A stretch of DNA of 64,000 nucleotides from Anticarsia gemmatalis (taxonomy: Eukaryota > Arthropoda > Insecta > Lepidoptera > Erebidae). Both the position numbers and the translations under genes were made by a program. The notes beneath the pieces were generated by a model that was not told the origin of the DNA, did no database searches, and was given only the letters and a program-made list of their open reading frames with translations. The first letter of the stretch is position 1, and each line of letters opens with the position of its first letter. The DNA lies in assembly GCF_050436995.1 (NCBI RefSeq), contig NC_134754.1, forward strand, positions 6,999,001 through 7,063,000. Direction: 5' to 3'. Positions 11,371 through 26,270 of this stretch are shown in pieces.

Positions 11371-14300
11371 ATCTGATAGATAAAGTGGTAGAAAAATAAC
11401 AATTTTTTCACCTGATGAGTTAACTGATCAATACTTATGGAACAATAGTAATATTCAATTGTACAGCTTTAAAAATAGGAAAAAAAGTACCCTATGTATA
11501 GTATGAAAAGTTTTTAAAATTAATATCAAACAAAGTAAAGAGTATTTTAATGCTGTCTACAGCTGGCGAGACTTCACGAGTCATTGCCCTGTCTAAAGCA
11601 TCTTAAACTTATTACGTGGAAAAATCTTGAACAAGGACTCTCAATTTGAATATCTACTGACTACGTTTTTACAACACAACTCACTTGAATCGTTTGTAAT
11701 ATGAAAATTACTGGTAAATTACAATGATTCGTAATTCATCTCTAAACACACCTACAAGAACAAATGAACGGATAAACGTTAAAACCGCAACCACCAAACC
11801 TAACATCACAGGCAGAGAGTAACCAGACATGTAGAGCTCTGAAGCTGGGTACATTTAGTGCAAAATGCGATGAAGCAATCTGCCTTTACGGGTCAGAGTA
11901 GGCTGGTCCTAATCCCGTTGGTAGTGCGCCTCTGTTCCCTACTAATCAGGATATTTTGTGGTCGGATGTTGTTTATCCGGTGGTGAAGGCAGAATCAATC
12001 AATTCATCACACTTTGGCGTCGGAGATTAATGCGCAACTAACCCTTCTGTGCTTCGTCTATCATTATTAATCTTTGTATTTATAAGGAACCTTTATTAAT
12101 AGAATACCTTGAAACGTTATTAGTAATGAATCGGAAACTCGCATAAAGCAAATAATAGACAAAAATTATAAAATGCTTTCTTTTTAATGGTTTTTAAAGA
12201 CTGCTCATGCAATTCTGAGTAAAAATGAGTTAGTCAATTCTACGAAATATCGTTTAACAATTTAGCTGCTTTAGAAAACATTTCTTTGAAAAATATTTTC
12301 CGGATGCTGTCTGTTTTACTAATGCTTACAAAGTAGTAGTTAAACCCAAACATAAGAGTGTTTTTCCGTCAAACAATTTTCCGGGAAAACCGTACATTTC
12401 CTTAATAATACGTTACTTTGTGAGACACCTGACACGAAGCTAAAACAATTATTTTTCTTTCACACTAAGCACTTTACTATATTAATACTTCAGTAATAAT
12501 GATTGGAATTAAAAAAAGACACAAATGTGGTTATTAATAACACAGTAAGATAATTTGTAGTATAAATATAAAACGAATAAAATAACCAATACTAAAATAA
12601 ATGATTGTTTTTTTTAAGAAAGGTTTTTTAACGAAGCCATAGTCCTCTGAAATAACAATTATATGCTCCATTTTACAGAAATAAACATGAAAGAACAATA
12701 ATGTGCTCGCCAAAATATATTAACTTCAAGTGATTTCAAATTAGGTACTTAATTGTTCGTAAAATCATTCACGAAATACGAAACAAATATTTTTCGGCAC
12801 ATTAACTCGGGCGTTTCATGTCAGACAAATAGCACAAATTCAAACAAAAATCATTATTCATTTCTTTTAATTATTAAACAAGATGAAGCCAATTTCACTG
12901 AAAAAAAAAAATATTAAGTTACACCATCATTCGCAAATTTAATTACATTTGATTCGTAGTAAATTTGTTATTTTAAGTATTTGAGCCCTTATAACAAACT
13001 GGCTGAATCGCACCATCACGAACATTAAGTGTCATTTTGACAATTTATAAAAGAGTAACCTATGTTTAAACTAGAGGTTTCCCATCTCCAATCAATATCT
13101 ATCTATCTAATCGGTTTAGTTTTTTACCCGTAAAAATGCAATACTCCGATTTTTACTTTAATTATATTAGTATTAACTCATATAATGAACTAATACGGAT
13201 CATTGTTTAGCTCTATCTTACTGTATAGAACATTATCACACAGTGGTTTATTAGGTGTATACTAGCCAAAAGATAACCCTCTAACGAACACACGCAAAGG
13301 CACCGGCCATTACAAACGCCATTGTAGAAACAAGAGATCCTTTGAAAACATTTCTTGTATTGAAACTCTATATGGATATCATTCCTTTGACATAAAGGAC
13401 CATCTTTTACGTATAATATACATATTTGAAGTAGTTTGTGAAAGATACGAAACTTGCTTGTTATCCCCCGAGACACTAGTCTGAAACTATTACTAATACT
13501 GTTGAAACGCAAAACAATATCGCATAAATATGTATGTAGATACGAAGCCACTTATGCTCTGCGGGAATGTTATTACTAAGTACGTTCCTAGCGTAACTTG
13601 TATACACCTTATATGATCATTTCTTAAACATACAATTGTGCTTCAGGTGTATTTCACCGCTTTGTGTGTTTAAACTTAGAAAATGATGAAAGAAATGATA
13701 ATAATACGAACTGTTTTGTTTCCTAACCCAGACTTTTGAAACTAAGCTGCCTTTAGACGATCGATAACATTGCACAATATTTTTAAGCGTATAAGGTCCG
13801 TATACTTTTCATACAAAATGACTTTTAATTTGATTGCGCAGGTCTAGATGCGGCATAAAATTTATTTACTCAGATCCGCTTGCATCCTCCACAGTCATTA
13901 AAATGCCCCCATAACAGAACTACCTAAAATAATAGCCCACCGTTCGGCCAGCAAACGACTTAAACTGAACCCAAATTAAATTATATTACTACAAGTGTAA
14001 TTAATGTGATAATGTCGTAAACTTTGAACGGTTTAATGATATAAATTTTAATGTTGCTGTGGTACCAATTTAAACCAATTATTACCCAACCCTACGTGCA
14101 AAGTTTGAGATCTATGCACATAGACAAGTTATGCGAATTCGTAGGAATGAAAACAATTTTAAAGTGCGCTAAAAGCAGGAATGGCACACAAACATCAAAA
14201 GGTTGGGCCTCCTAAAAACCGCACGAAACTCGTCCATTCATAAAAGTCATATTTCACCCCTAGAACTGCTCTGAGCACGCGCTTATAGAGGCAGTGGGTG

Positions 14301-17300
14301 CTCCAGATATAGGTGTGCGAGAGTTACACGGCCCCCGAATCGTTCAAAGTAGTGTAAAAATGGGCGCAAAATTCGTATCTCTCTGGCCGCAATCCAAGCG
14401 GTCAGCGCCACTCTCCGTCAACAACCGAATGGTTTGTTTCATTTTTGCCACAGCTTTATAAGTGACGTTTAATTAAAATGTTTTTGAGAAAGACTTGACG
14501 TTGCTTTTCATAACGAACAGAGCGTTACTTTTATATAAAAAATAACTGTCTACTTGCATCAATCAGACTTCCAGTTATTTATGTCGGCGAGCACAAATAA
14601 GCTGTAAATTATTTGTTAAGCTCCCGGAACAAAGGTTGTGTTTACAAAACGCGGACACTTTTTATTTTCTTTGTATTTCAGACGCCATTATTAAAAGTAA
14701 TAATGCTCCTTGGCTTTATGTAAAAAGTCTGTCTGGAGCGCCATTAAGTTAAAGTTCAAAATTAATTCGTCAAAGACCGGTTTATGACTTAAGTTTTCGT
14801 GAACTCATTAAGAGAAAAACTAAGTTTACTCTTTCAATGTAGCTATATCTGCATTTATTTACCATTTTTAGGAAGTTTGGTCTTTGGCGTATGTACCTAT
14901 GAATGTACTCTCATCAATATTACAGCAATAGAACGCGCAATTTCCCCTCTTCCGCTAAAGACGTACGTAATATAAGGCAAAATCAAACGAGAAATGATTG
15001 GACAAATTGGATGATAAATGGAATAAAAGCAGGAAAGTGGTGACTTGTGAATATGTTTATGAAACGTGAAGCATCTCTCACCGTCAATTACAATTACAAA
15101 CGAGTGCGGCTACAGCAGAACGAGGGTGCAGTAATATATTCGACAAGAATAATAAATGATCCGCGGTCATGGCTTAATGGAGGATACACCTAAACGCCCA
15201 CTCAACTGCCGACATGAGAACGCTGAATATCGCCATTATTTCATCTGCATGGACTTAACTATGCTGTAGTTATTACTAATAATTACACTTGTTATGAATA
15301 AAGTACGAATATATGCTAATATTTATGTAGTTTTATCGCAGGTTTCAAGCACAAGCTGCCATACTTTATCGACATAAAACTAGCACAGCTTACAACAACT
15401 AGCTACATACTTATTTGTACAACGCTCGTACAAAGCCACGTTTCATATATACCTTCTCGTCACTCTATGTACATCTCTACATAAATAAGACAATGGCTTT
15501 ATCTGTCCTCGGTGATTCATTGTCATAACTTCCTTAAGCTTGAAAAGTTGGTCGTGAAAAGTTTCCTTTTTTAAGCGACACGACAATCCAGACTAAATAT
15601 TTGTATAAGAATACTTTTCTACGGAGAATTGTCCTGAATTTCATTAGAACGGAGCGGTTGACAAAACGGTCGGCTTTGCCTTCTATTAGATTATGCTCTA
15701 ACTTGCAGAGTTTAAAAAACTGTTACAATGTTGTTACGAAATTGTTCTACCAAAAAGTAACGAACAGCTAAATTGAATTGGAAAGTTTGTGTATCCTTTC
15801 ATATATCATTTAATCTAGCTTTAGTTTACAAACTAGTATAATGAAAAGCGACGATAAAATACTAACATCTTCAAAGAATAAATACTGGTTCTATTGCCGA
15901 ACTTACCTCGTTTTTATTTCATTATACATCCTTTGCAATCCACGAACGATTGTTTTCGCTGACCTACATTAAATTACAAGAAAACAGGAAAGTATTTTCG
16001 TATTCCCGTTTGTTTTTCCTTTATGTTAAACGTTTGACTAGTATAAGCAAGCATACACTTGCAGAAACTAAGAATTCTACAGTTGTACGTGTTACAAACA
16101 AGTTTTATTCTACACGATGACTGGCTTTACTAAAACTAGACTGAAATAACTTACACGCTTTGAAAGTTTGTTCAGCTTAAGCTTTTAACGGAATAAGTAT
16201 TCGTATTCAAATGTTTTGTCTGAGCAGTTGCTTTCAATTAACGTTTATTTTTATTTTATGTAGTTTTTATTCAGTGTTATTTGACAGCCATGTTCAGAAT
16301 ATAAAAGGTTGCGGGACTACCAAATTAGCCTAGTTAAAAACCAACTAGAGTGCACTGAAACATACACACACGCACACGAACAATGGAGTGTTTAGTAGCA
16401 ATCAATATGCGTTCTTATAATATCATCCGTTGGTTTGACTACAAAATACGACTACTTTTAACAAGATTTTTAATAATTCTCTACTTTTAATTGAAAAAGC
16501 ATTTAATCAATCGTAAGATTGCCGTTACTAAGCAATGCTTATTTTGTAACAAGCCAAATATAAAGAAACACCTATCCATGTTGTATTTACAACAGAAACA
16601 CAGTACAATTGCGTCTGTACCATCATACAGACATAGTTCGATAAATGAGAACCTCCCTTTGCGTCTAATTTTAGAAACAGGTGAGCTCGGTATGCAAAAC
16701 GGAGGCTTTAATGGAATGGTAAACGTTTTCGCCTCTAAAGGAGGACTCTTTAACCAGAAAATGGTCGGAGCTTGCCTTGGTCGAAGCAAGGTCTCGACAT
16801 CGCCCACAGCTAACAAACTCAACTATTAGGTACAACACTTTTTTCTTATTTTCGCAGCGCCCATTCCAGTGCTTCCTTCCAACTAAACTTTTAATTATTT
16901 TTTAAAAATATTGTCACTGAAGCCGTTTCACTGCTTAGCTAAAACAAAATTTTACCAGCTTTGCATTTGCTTGAGGTGAAATACGAATGTTTGCTTGAAC
17001 TACAAATACATTACTAACTAGAAAAAGGTTTTGGATAAGTTTAAGACAATATAGAAATAAACGAGCAATAAATTGTCGAGGCCAGTACGTCTATAAAATA
17101 TAGTCTGTATCATTAGTTTCCGGTACATTTGGGGTATAACCTACAGCTTATTTAAAGCTGAGGTAGGAGTAGCAAAATAGGATCGTTAAAGGTTTCACGG
17201 CACAAAATAAAAACATATTCGGGAGTGGCGATCGCAGCCGATATATTATTTCTTTGGTTCGACGACGGCGGCGGGTGTTGACTAATGTCCTTACTCAGTG

Positions 17301-17664
17301 ACCTTATATTTAGAGACCTTTGTCTTTACTGTGTCACCATTTATCTTAAATAGCTTTTCTCTACGCGCTCGTGAAAATTTATGAATAAAAGTTTAAACTA
17401 CATACGATTTATATTGTTATGATTACAAGACGTTTTCATACAAATTATTAGTTTAATCATAATCATAAAAGTTTTATGAATAATTTGCCTCGAGGGAATC
17501 GTTTAGGCTTTCGTAAAAATATGTTACTCAAACCGAAGTGCCTTTCTCTTGAGTGTTCTTTACGATAGTGATCTATAAAGATTGACAAATGTATAGAACA
17601 TTTTCTTGACGAAGCGATCGCACCGTTTGTATGTTTCGCTTTTATTTGTCTATTCTACGCGTCT

Positions 17665-17770
17665 GTGCTACGCGTCTTACGTGTTATAGCGTCCGAGCTA
17701 CGAGTCTGTGCTACGCGTGTAACGTGTTATAGTGTCCAAGCTACGAGTCTGTGCTACGCGTCAAAGCTAC
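17665..17770. repeat. 43-bp tandem repeat, about 2.4 units
   Basis: GTGCTACGCGT begins at 17665, 17708 and 17751, exactly 43 bases apart. Units share ACGTGTTATAG and GCTACGAGTCT with few changes. CpG-rich against an AT-rich background. Confidence 0.8.
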
Positions 17771-19157
17771 ACTGTTTCCCTCCCCTGTGCAGAGTTATAA
17801 CTAGATCTTCCTTTTATTTTAACAAACAAAGCTTTTTTCTGTATAAAACTTTTGTAGTTCCGTGTCTTCTTTACACAAAACTGGATTTGCAAAGTCCAGT
17901 ATAATATTAAACTTCATTGTACAAACATCGTTACTGTTTTAGTCGACGTTGCCGCTGTACTACAAATAGTAAAGATAATTATTATAACTCAGATTCATAA
18001 TTAGGTATATTATCAACAAAATCAATCATTTTGAATTTGGCATTAAGTTACGAGCATTATAAAGCTAAAAAAAGAAGTCGAGCTGTTGTTATGATAACAA
18101 TAGTGCAATCAATTTCACGTATATTTTGTGCTGTAATCAGACTATTCATTTTTTGTATTGAAGGTGACTTTCCTATTCAAAACAGAATAATAAGCCTCGA
18201 ATATTAAGTAAATACTATGCAGATTATTACATGCCTTTCAAATAACTTAATCAAAATACTTAAAAAACACTGCAGTACCTTTATTTCATTTCTTAGAAAC
18301 ACTAATAAAATGATGAAAACATAATTTTATGAAGCATTGTCTAGAATGTAGAGACTGTATTTAATATTTATTAATGTGCAATAATTAGGTTTTTGGAAAT
18401 CTAAATATTTTAGTCAACGAGAAAATTAATCGAAAAAGAAACACTTTAAAGGTTGCTTGTTCAATATCAATTACAATACGATTATTATACAAAGTAAATA
18501 TTGATGTATAACGAATCGTAATGGCGGATGTTTTCATACATTATGCGAGCCATAATTGATCAAAAAGCCGTGGAAACGATCTTTCTTTTTCCATTAATTA
18601 CATTGCCTTCAAACTGAGAGCAAAAAATATTACAGGATCGTATCTAAACTAGGTTTTATAGATAGGTCGCAACCCTATAATGGTATTACCGATGAGGCAG
18701 ACGAACAACCGAAGGCCTAATGGCATAATGTCTAGTTAATTATATTACGGGAGATAACCTTCACCCTGAAACATAAAATGAATAAAGAGTAATTTTCCTT
18801 AGAACGTTACAACCTAAAACCATTAAATTAAGAGGTTTTTTTAGAAACAAAGTCGTGGCCCGCAGATGTTCTTAAATCACTCAGTAATAGTCTCGATTAT
18901 TCCACCAGAATGGTTTGATAGATGAGATTTTGGTAATGCCGAATTTCAACGCAATTCTGGTCTATTTAATTTATTAGAACTGTGTAAAGCTGATGATGTG
19001 TATCTTACTTTATCTATAGATATAAATAAGTATAAACAAACGTTATTTTTAAAAAATATCGTAAATCGGTTGACCAGAAGAGACTACCCTCACGCATTAA
19101 GTCCAACTTGTACATTTATTGCATGAGTATAAAGTATCAAAATACGGTTTATATAAT

Positions 19158-19408
19158 AACTAGCTGACCCGCGCAACTTCGCTTGCGTCACCTAAAAGAA
19201 TGGGTCAGAATTTTCCCCGTTTTTGTAACATTTTTCGTTGCTACTCCGCTCCTAATGACCGTAGCGTGATGTTATATAGCCTATAGCCTTCCTCGATAAA
19301 TGGGCTATCTAACACTGAAAGAATTTTTCAAATCGCACCAGTAGTTCCTGAGATTAGCGCGTTCAAACAAACAAACAAACTCTTCAGCTTTATTATATTA
19401 GTATAGAT
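19158..19408 (+). mobile_element. Non-LTR retroposon 3' fragment (copy 2)
   Basis: Nearly identical to the copy at 3548, including the Cys-like CCTCGATAAATGGGCTATC stretch, with a shorter (CAAA)n tail. The high similarity suggests recent insertion. Confidence 0.7.
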
Positions 19409-21221
19409 ATTAATATTGAACTAACGTTTTGATTCTAACTTTCGATACTATTCAATAACAACACGTATACGGTACCCGGTAGTAATCCTAAAAGCGAAAT
19501 TGCAATCTAAAATCATATACTGCACTCCGCTCTACATTATGTGGACTAAAATATTCTAAGCTATTAAGCATTAGCACTTACAATACTGCTTCACGATGTT
19601 GTATTGCAGATAATGTGCAGTGTAAATCATTTCTATATTTTATTGTCTGTAATATATCCCTTATAAATACGCTCTCCTATTTGTTAGTATGGGATAAAAT
19701 ATACTATTTCCTTTTATATCTCAGGTATTTTATATCCCATAAACTACACATACCTACGTCATTCCGAACCCTCCCGAATCAACTCCATTTCACGAACAAA
19801 TGGCATAAGAGCCGTCATCTCGATTACCTTAACATATTCTATCACTCGTTAAAATACACGTCGCGTTTCTTACTGCATTTCAAATTAATTTTATTTATAA
19901 TTGCCTACTTACTTGAAAACGTGCGTCGAGAGCAGTTAGCCAAGTGTTATTACCTTATACGGTGTATAAAGCGTAAACAAATTTGCATAACACAAGTGCT
20001 TTATGATACGGAAATGAGTAATCCCCCCCAGACCTGTTCCCCCCTCGGGGGCGCCCCCTCCCCCGCGACCGGGAAACCGTTTGAGTGCTAGGAAATTGAG
20101 TTGAGTCGAGTTACGTACGGCAACCAACTGGGATGCAAATGTGTATGCGTGTAATGAACGCTTAGGTATTCATACTTAAGACTTGTCACGTTTACTTGAG
20201 CACTAACGCTTTCTGTCATAATAAGCTCTAAGACAGTGATGTAGTCTAGTCATTAAAGTTTCAGTTTCAAGTGAACATTACTACGACAGCTTTACCTGTT
20301 ATGCTTAACGTCCGTTTCACTAGCATAAAGTACTACTATTTAGATAATATAACAACATGTCTGTCGTCTTCATAAAGTAAATAGGAGAGCTTTGCATTTA
20401 GAAAAGATTGACAGCGCTTCATCAGTTACAGCCACCAAGACAACATTAACAAGTTTACGATGCGTCATAAACCACAAAACGTTAACACTGAAATACCTAT
20501 TAAAATTAACTTGAATTGGTGCTTAAAAAATACCTTCTTTACACCTCTAAGTTTAAAACATAATCGCTGTTTATTGATATTTGCTACAGCAACAAGAAAC
20601 AATTTCAAGCGGCCGCCGAACAATTATTAAAACGACAAACTTCAAGGAAGATGGATATCTTAATATTCTTACTTTTTCGGGTATGCGGAACAAAGACAGA
20701 ACTCTGACACAAAGAGATTATATTCAAGTGATGTTAATTCACTTAATCAATTTCACTTGAAAAGTTTAGGGAGATTTATTAACTTTGAGTCTAAACTGCT
20801 TCCCATCTAACTCATTTGCAAAATGCGAATGACTTAATCTTTTAACTCCGGGGGCTATTTTTCTTCTTTCCGTCTATAATCCTTGCAATCAGTCTAATAG
20901 GTTTATTCTCAATGTAAAGAAATTGATCATACGACGAGGGATTACTCGTTCTTGTACACCGAGAAAACGAATAATAATAGAGAATATCGGAAGCACTGCT
21001 GAGCTCGATACTATTTTATTTAAATATTTTGACTACAGTCATTAATATTCAGATTATTCTTAACAATAAGTGTCATATTTCCTATCATAGATTCATGCCA
21101 TGTCTGTAATTTTATGCAACATATGCTGTTGCCTAAAACTCTTTTTAATTAATAATAGAATAATTAAAAAGAGATTATTAAATATAACGGAGGATTTTCG
21201 TTTTACTATCTAATCCATACT

Positions 21222-21244
21222 AATATTATAAATGCGAAAGTAAC

Positions 21245-21275
<31 letters not shown>

Positions 21276-22110
21276 GCTACTCAATCACGCCTAAACTACT
21301 GAACCAATTTGCATGAAATTTGGTATGGAGATATTTTGAAACCCGAGAAAGGACATAGGCTACTTTTTACCCCGGGAAAATGACGCATTTCCCGGGAAAA
21401 TTCAGTTGGCGAACGAAGTCCCGAATAATCAATATTATATCGACATTGAAATAACAAAATTCCGTTGTCATGGCAACTGTTTTAATGGCGGATATGCCTT
21501 AGCGCGACTTCGTTGTATTATGAGATATAATTGATATAAATAATTTTGCGGTATTTTTCGTATAAAATTTTTATAACACTCTCATATCTGTACATTATAG
21601 ATATTAAAGAAAAACTAAGATGGGGATGTTCGTACAACTAATAGAAGCCAAAAATATGATTATTTTTTTTTGTCCATCTGTCTGTCTGTTCGTTGTTTTC
21701 TTTTCACGCAAAAGCAACTGGACGGATTTTGATGAAACTTATTTTATAATATAGCTATTAGTCCTCGCTAACATATAGGCTATTTTCTTCGGAAATTCGC
21801 TCTTTAAGAGGGCTAGAAAGAGAGGAGTTTGTACGAAACTTCGTCAGTTTTGGAGCTAATTCGTTTAAAATTAATATTTGGCTATATGATTAGAAATTAA
21901 GAATGACGCAATAAGGATTTTTGGAAATTCTGTCTTAACGGGGGTGAAAAAGGGGGGGTAAGTTTTTATGAAACTCCGTCGGTTTTGGAGCTAAATCTAT
22001 AAAAAAATATATTGTTTAGCAAGCAAGTAGTCATGATCTCCTGGTAACTGTGAAAAGGTTTATAGAGAGTTAAAAAAGCGTGAGCGAAGCTACGCGGGTC
22101 AGCTAGTAAC
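21222..22110 (+). mobile_element. Composite non-LTR retroposon tail with (TCTG)n
   Basis: It opens with ACTAATATTATAAATGCGAA and a (TCTG)n microsatellite at 21246-21276. It has CCCGGGAAAATGACGC and GAACGAAGTC, then a second module from ~21600 to GTGAGCGAAGCTACGCGGG and TCAGCTAGT. No intact reverse transcriptase is present. The two modules may be two insertions. Confidence 0.6.
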
Positions 22111-25100
22111 TAATACTTTAGCAAGTACAGCAATTTACTAAATACATCTCTATGATCTATCTAAGAAATTGTCGGTACATATATAAAAGTATAGTGAAAG
22201 TAGACTAAAAGTCATAATTCACAAATAAAATATACCGCTCTTTACTTCTATTCCTATTACACATATAAAGAATTTATTACATCGCCTTCTTGGAAGTAAA
22301 TAGACAATTACACATAACGACCACAACAATAGAATCGGGCCGCCACTTACGCTGTTCCAATATTTGGCAATCAGGAGCTATTTGGTCCTAAAGCGGACCA
22401 TTGTCGTAAACATCATTAAATGCGATTCAAATAAGGTAGATAAACTGGACTCGGGGGAGCATCGAGAGTAGGAATAAATACATTGGAGCATCCATTATTC
22501 AACAGGTAAGGGTTTATTGGTTGGTGGGTGTACATCGGAGATAGATTTCGATAGCTCTCATGGACCCTGTCGGGCACTGGCTGAATGCCAACCACTGGTA
22601 ACATGACGGCCGCCGAGACGCTCTACCATCAGATATTATAAGAAGCCCATTATGATATGTACGTTTGCATTTTTCTTACATTTTAGCTAAATGCTTTAAT
22701 GAAACGTCGATTAAGCAAAATATTGTGTACGAACTCTACAAACGTTATTGAAAAAAGATAATTCAGCTTGTGAAATGCACGAGTTCAATATTAGGCATTG
22801 CTTTTTGAATTTATACTACTACATATTATGAATTGTAACGTGTTACGGATTAGCTCAGTAAAAATAGTTGTATTTAACATGAAACTAAAAGCATTCGTTA
22901 TCAAAATAAAAAAGAACATATAGAGCTAATCCCGACATGATTTATCCATTTCATGCATAATTACAACGATGTAGTGCTTTTAAAAGCACAGGTACTGTTA
23001 CCATTTTATTCTGAAAAGCCGTTGTTTTACTGCATGGGCGAGCATTTCTAATGTAGTTTGAAAGTCCGCAAGCAATGTTCACTCAGGCAGAACTATCTCA
23101 TACAAGTCGCTATGTAAGTAATATCTAAGAAACAATAGCATTCAAAATGTAGCCTGCATCCTTGTCTACAAACATTGCTCTAAAAATGTAAATAATAAGC
23201 CACTGCAGCACTCGTATCGTGCACTGCAAATAATTATTCTATACGCTTGACTTGATATTAAAACACATTAATTTATCATAACAATAAAATGTAGAGCTAT
23301 TTTCGTTGAATGTGCAAAACAACAGTATTAACGCTTTATTTACTAAGTCTATTTGCTTTATTTCATTTGATTTATATGGCCTAAACGAAACGAAAATATA
23401 TTTTAGAGTAGAATTCCAACAAAATCCTCGGTACCGGTTTGAGTTAAAATGTTTGAAATATTTTCAAGAAGGTTTGTTTCAATTACAAGGAGAGCTGAAC
23501 GCCAGTCGCAGCTGGGTAGTTTTCATCAGGTTTTCAGCAAGAGTTAGAAGTTTCCCCTCAGTAATGAAGCTGTTAAGAAACGCTCTAAGTTGCAGCCAGC
23601 CGGCGCGCTGCTTTTCTCGCAGACCGATCAACTTAGTGAGCCCACATAACTTTGTTAGTAAACACTTTATGGCTATTCTTTACAAATATATCACTGGTTC
23701 CGCAAACCACAATCATTGCCTTGTTCTCACGCAGGCAATCCAGAAAATTTCTAAACTAAAGTTCAAACAAACAATTTATACTTTAAATTATCCACGAAAC
23801 CATTGTGACGTATTCTCGGAACAGTCGCTCAATAATAATAATCATTCGTATTATTACCACATTATATTTGTATTAGTAATTGTTTTTAATCAAAATAATA
23901 TTCTGCATTCAATTTGTGTTCCCCTGTCGAGGAACCCTGAAAACTCCGAGAGGTACCATTACCACTTTTCCAACTTTGTACACGACCGAGTTTACACAAG
24001 TCTATAAAATTTTATGCTACAATATCTGGGCTAGCTATTGAAAATAAGTAAATACGAAAGCTGGACAGTGCGATATGAAAAGCAACGATGGTGACTTCTG
24101 CTGGCAAATATTTTACGCTTTTTATTTCGCTGTATGGCTTTGACATAATTCTTCTTTTCATCGACTTTCAGACGAATTGAAAATATGCACCTTTATTATT
24201 TATGCCGTATGAAAACGGACAGTAAGCAGTATTTTGTTTCCTCAATCACCTGCAAAGTCAATGACTGCATTGAAATTTTAAGCTTTCTCAAATACCATAG
24301 ATATTAATGTATGTACCTATAAAGCAAGTTAATTGTGTTCATATATCAAAGCAGAAACAATTCTTTGTTCGTAACGAACGACTTGTCTGTGGTGATTTGT
24401 CTTTGGTGAGAAAAAGAACAGACGGGGATTTCTTGATCCGTACGTAACCAGACTCGAGCAACGAGATCGAACAGCGTATAAAGTGGCTTTAGATTATATA
24501 AAGCGAATAGAAGTATTTGTCAAATCAACAATACGTAGAATTTATTCTTTAGCACTCAAAAGGAACGGTTTTGTGACGGCTAGTTCGTAAAAGTGTCCGG
24601 AACATACATTACCTTGCCTATAATACTGACTTATGAAACAAGACTCGTTTGTACAGTGACAAAGTGTCAAACTCCCAAAGCACAAAGAAATTAAAACAAT
24701 TCATTTATAAAGCTTTAAATTCCATACAAGTTTGTAAACTACTCTTGTTCGGGGACGGACGTGAGTCGCGCGCTGCGTCGGGGTGCGAACAGTTACCAAC
24801 TTTCGCGTCGCGCCCTTTTATTTTACACACGAAGAGTTAACCGGCATTTGTGAAGGTCGCACCAAACTGTGATAATTAAGTTTCAGACTACCGAGGGAAG
24901 CTTAACTAAAATTCATTTGCTTCTCACGCTCCATCAAAATGTTAATGATGCCGATTTACAAACTATTTCGTACAGATGTCGATCAGGCTGGAAAGAATGT
25001 GACGACATTCCAAGACATTTTCTTTTTTTAATAGTGTAGCGATAAAATATCAATTTAAAGAAAAATACTAGATATAATTTGGTTTTTACAAAAATAAAAC

Positions 25101-26052
25101 GAGAGTCGCCATTGAATTGGAAAAAAAATAGTAATACGAGAGAAAAAGTTATCCAGGTTTATTGCAAAAAGTTAACCACGATACAAGTGAACCTCATTCA
25201 ATTAATTTTAATGGCGGAACTCTACATTCGTTAGTTATACGTTTGGCAAAAACCGTGGAAATATTATCTCCTGCGAATTACGAAACAACTTTCGGATCTC
25301 ATTAAATTTAATTTTCATGTTTGGCCACTCGAACTTTTATATAACTTTGACATTTTTTAACATAATTTAAAGTATTGGCACTGTAATGTTGTTGCTTTAG
25401 TTACTTTATTATTCTTCCTTAGGTTATTACATTTTTTTGTAGGTTAGGAAAAGAGCACTCGTACTTTTCTCTCATATTTCGCAAAGATTGCTGGCGTCTA
25501 GAGACTGGTGCAACTCACATGATATCGAGTGCATTGAAGGGGCGGCTCTAGAGTGGCCAAGCACCACCCACTGGGAATCTTTCATCCATTATCTTTGTGT
25601 TCCGTACTAGCGTCCATCTTCAGTGAACTAAAGTTATGTACTTTTAACTGCATCTCAGACAAAGTAGCGTTCGTTTATGTGAATGTAAATACTTAAATTA
25701 TTTAATTCATAATAGAAAACGGGAATTAACACAAACACGCATTTTACTAGGACTCGCAGGCTGACTTCCCGTTTCCCCTTATATATTAAACATGCAACGC
25801 GAGAGTTTAATAGTTATGACTTAAATTATTTGTTATTTGAACCAAGCAAAATCAACTGGAACCCGCAAGATTCCAAACTAACTCTATCTTAAATTACGTA
25901 TCAACTACTGCAGTCCAACAATTTAGTAGAGAGCCTAATATGCAAGGTTCGCGGCTGACAGGGGCACAAATCCTTGAAAATTTAGAACAACAGACTTATG
26001 CAGCTGACGGTGACCTGTTTGATCTTTCCTAATAACAAGCCTGATATGATTT

Positions 26053-26270
26053 ACTAGCTGATCCGCGCAACTTCGCTTCCGTCACATTTTTTACTGGTAC
26101 TCTGCTCCAATTAATCGTAGCATGATGATATATAGCTTATTGCCTTCCTCGATAAATAGGCTATCTAACAGTGAAATAATTTTTCAAATCGGACTAGTAG
26201 TTTCTGAGATTAGCGCGTTCAAACAAACAAACAAATTCTTCGGCTTTATAATATTAGTATAGATAATCAA
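26053..26270 (+). mobile_element. Non-LTR retroposon 3' fragment (copy 3)
   Basis: It starts ACTAGCTGATCCGCGCAAC and ends after GCGCGTTCAAACAAACAAAC. A block in the first third is missing compared with the copy at 3548. It lies about 0.5-1 kb upstream of the gene A promoter region. Confidence 0.65.

Noticed and set aside
19615..20091. 158-codon open frame (+)
   Set aside because: Extremely Leu/Ile/Tyr/Phe-rich as expected from AT-rich DNA, and it ends in an unrelated GC-rich patch. No similarity recognised.
22416..22604. 62-codon Pro-rich minus-strand frame starting with ATG
   Set aside because: Short, no neighbours with matching phase, no similarity I can name.
23306..24007. Longest open frame in the window (233 codons, +)
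   Set aside because: It begins at a TTG with no ATG at the start. Composition changes along it, there is no recognisable domain, and it ends in low-complexity Asn/Tyr-rich sequence. Most likely chance.
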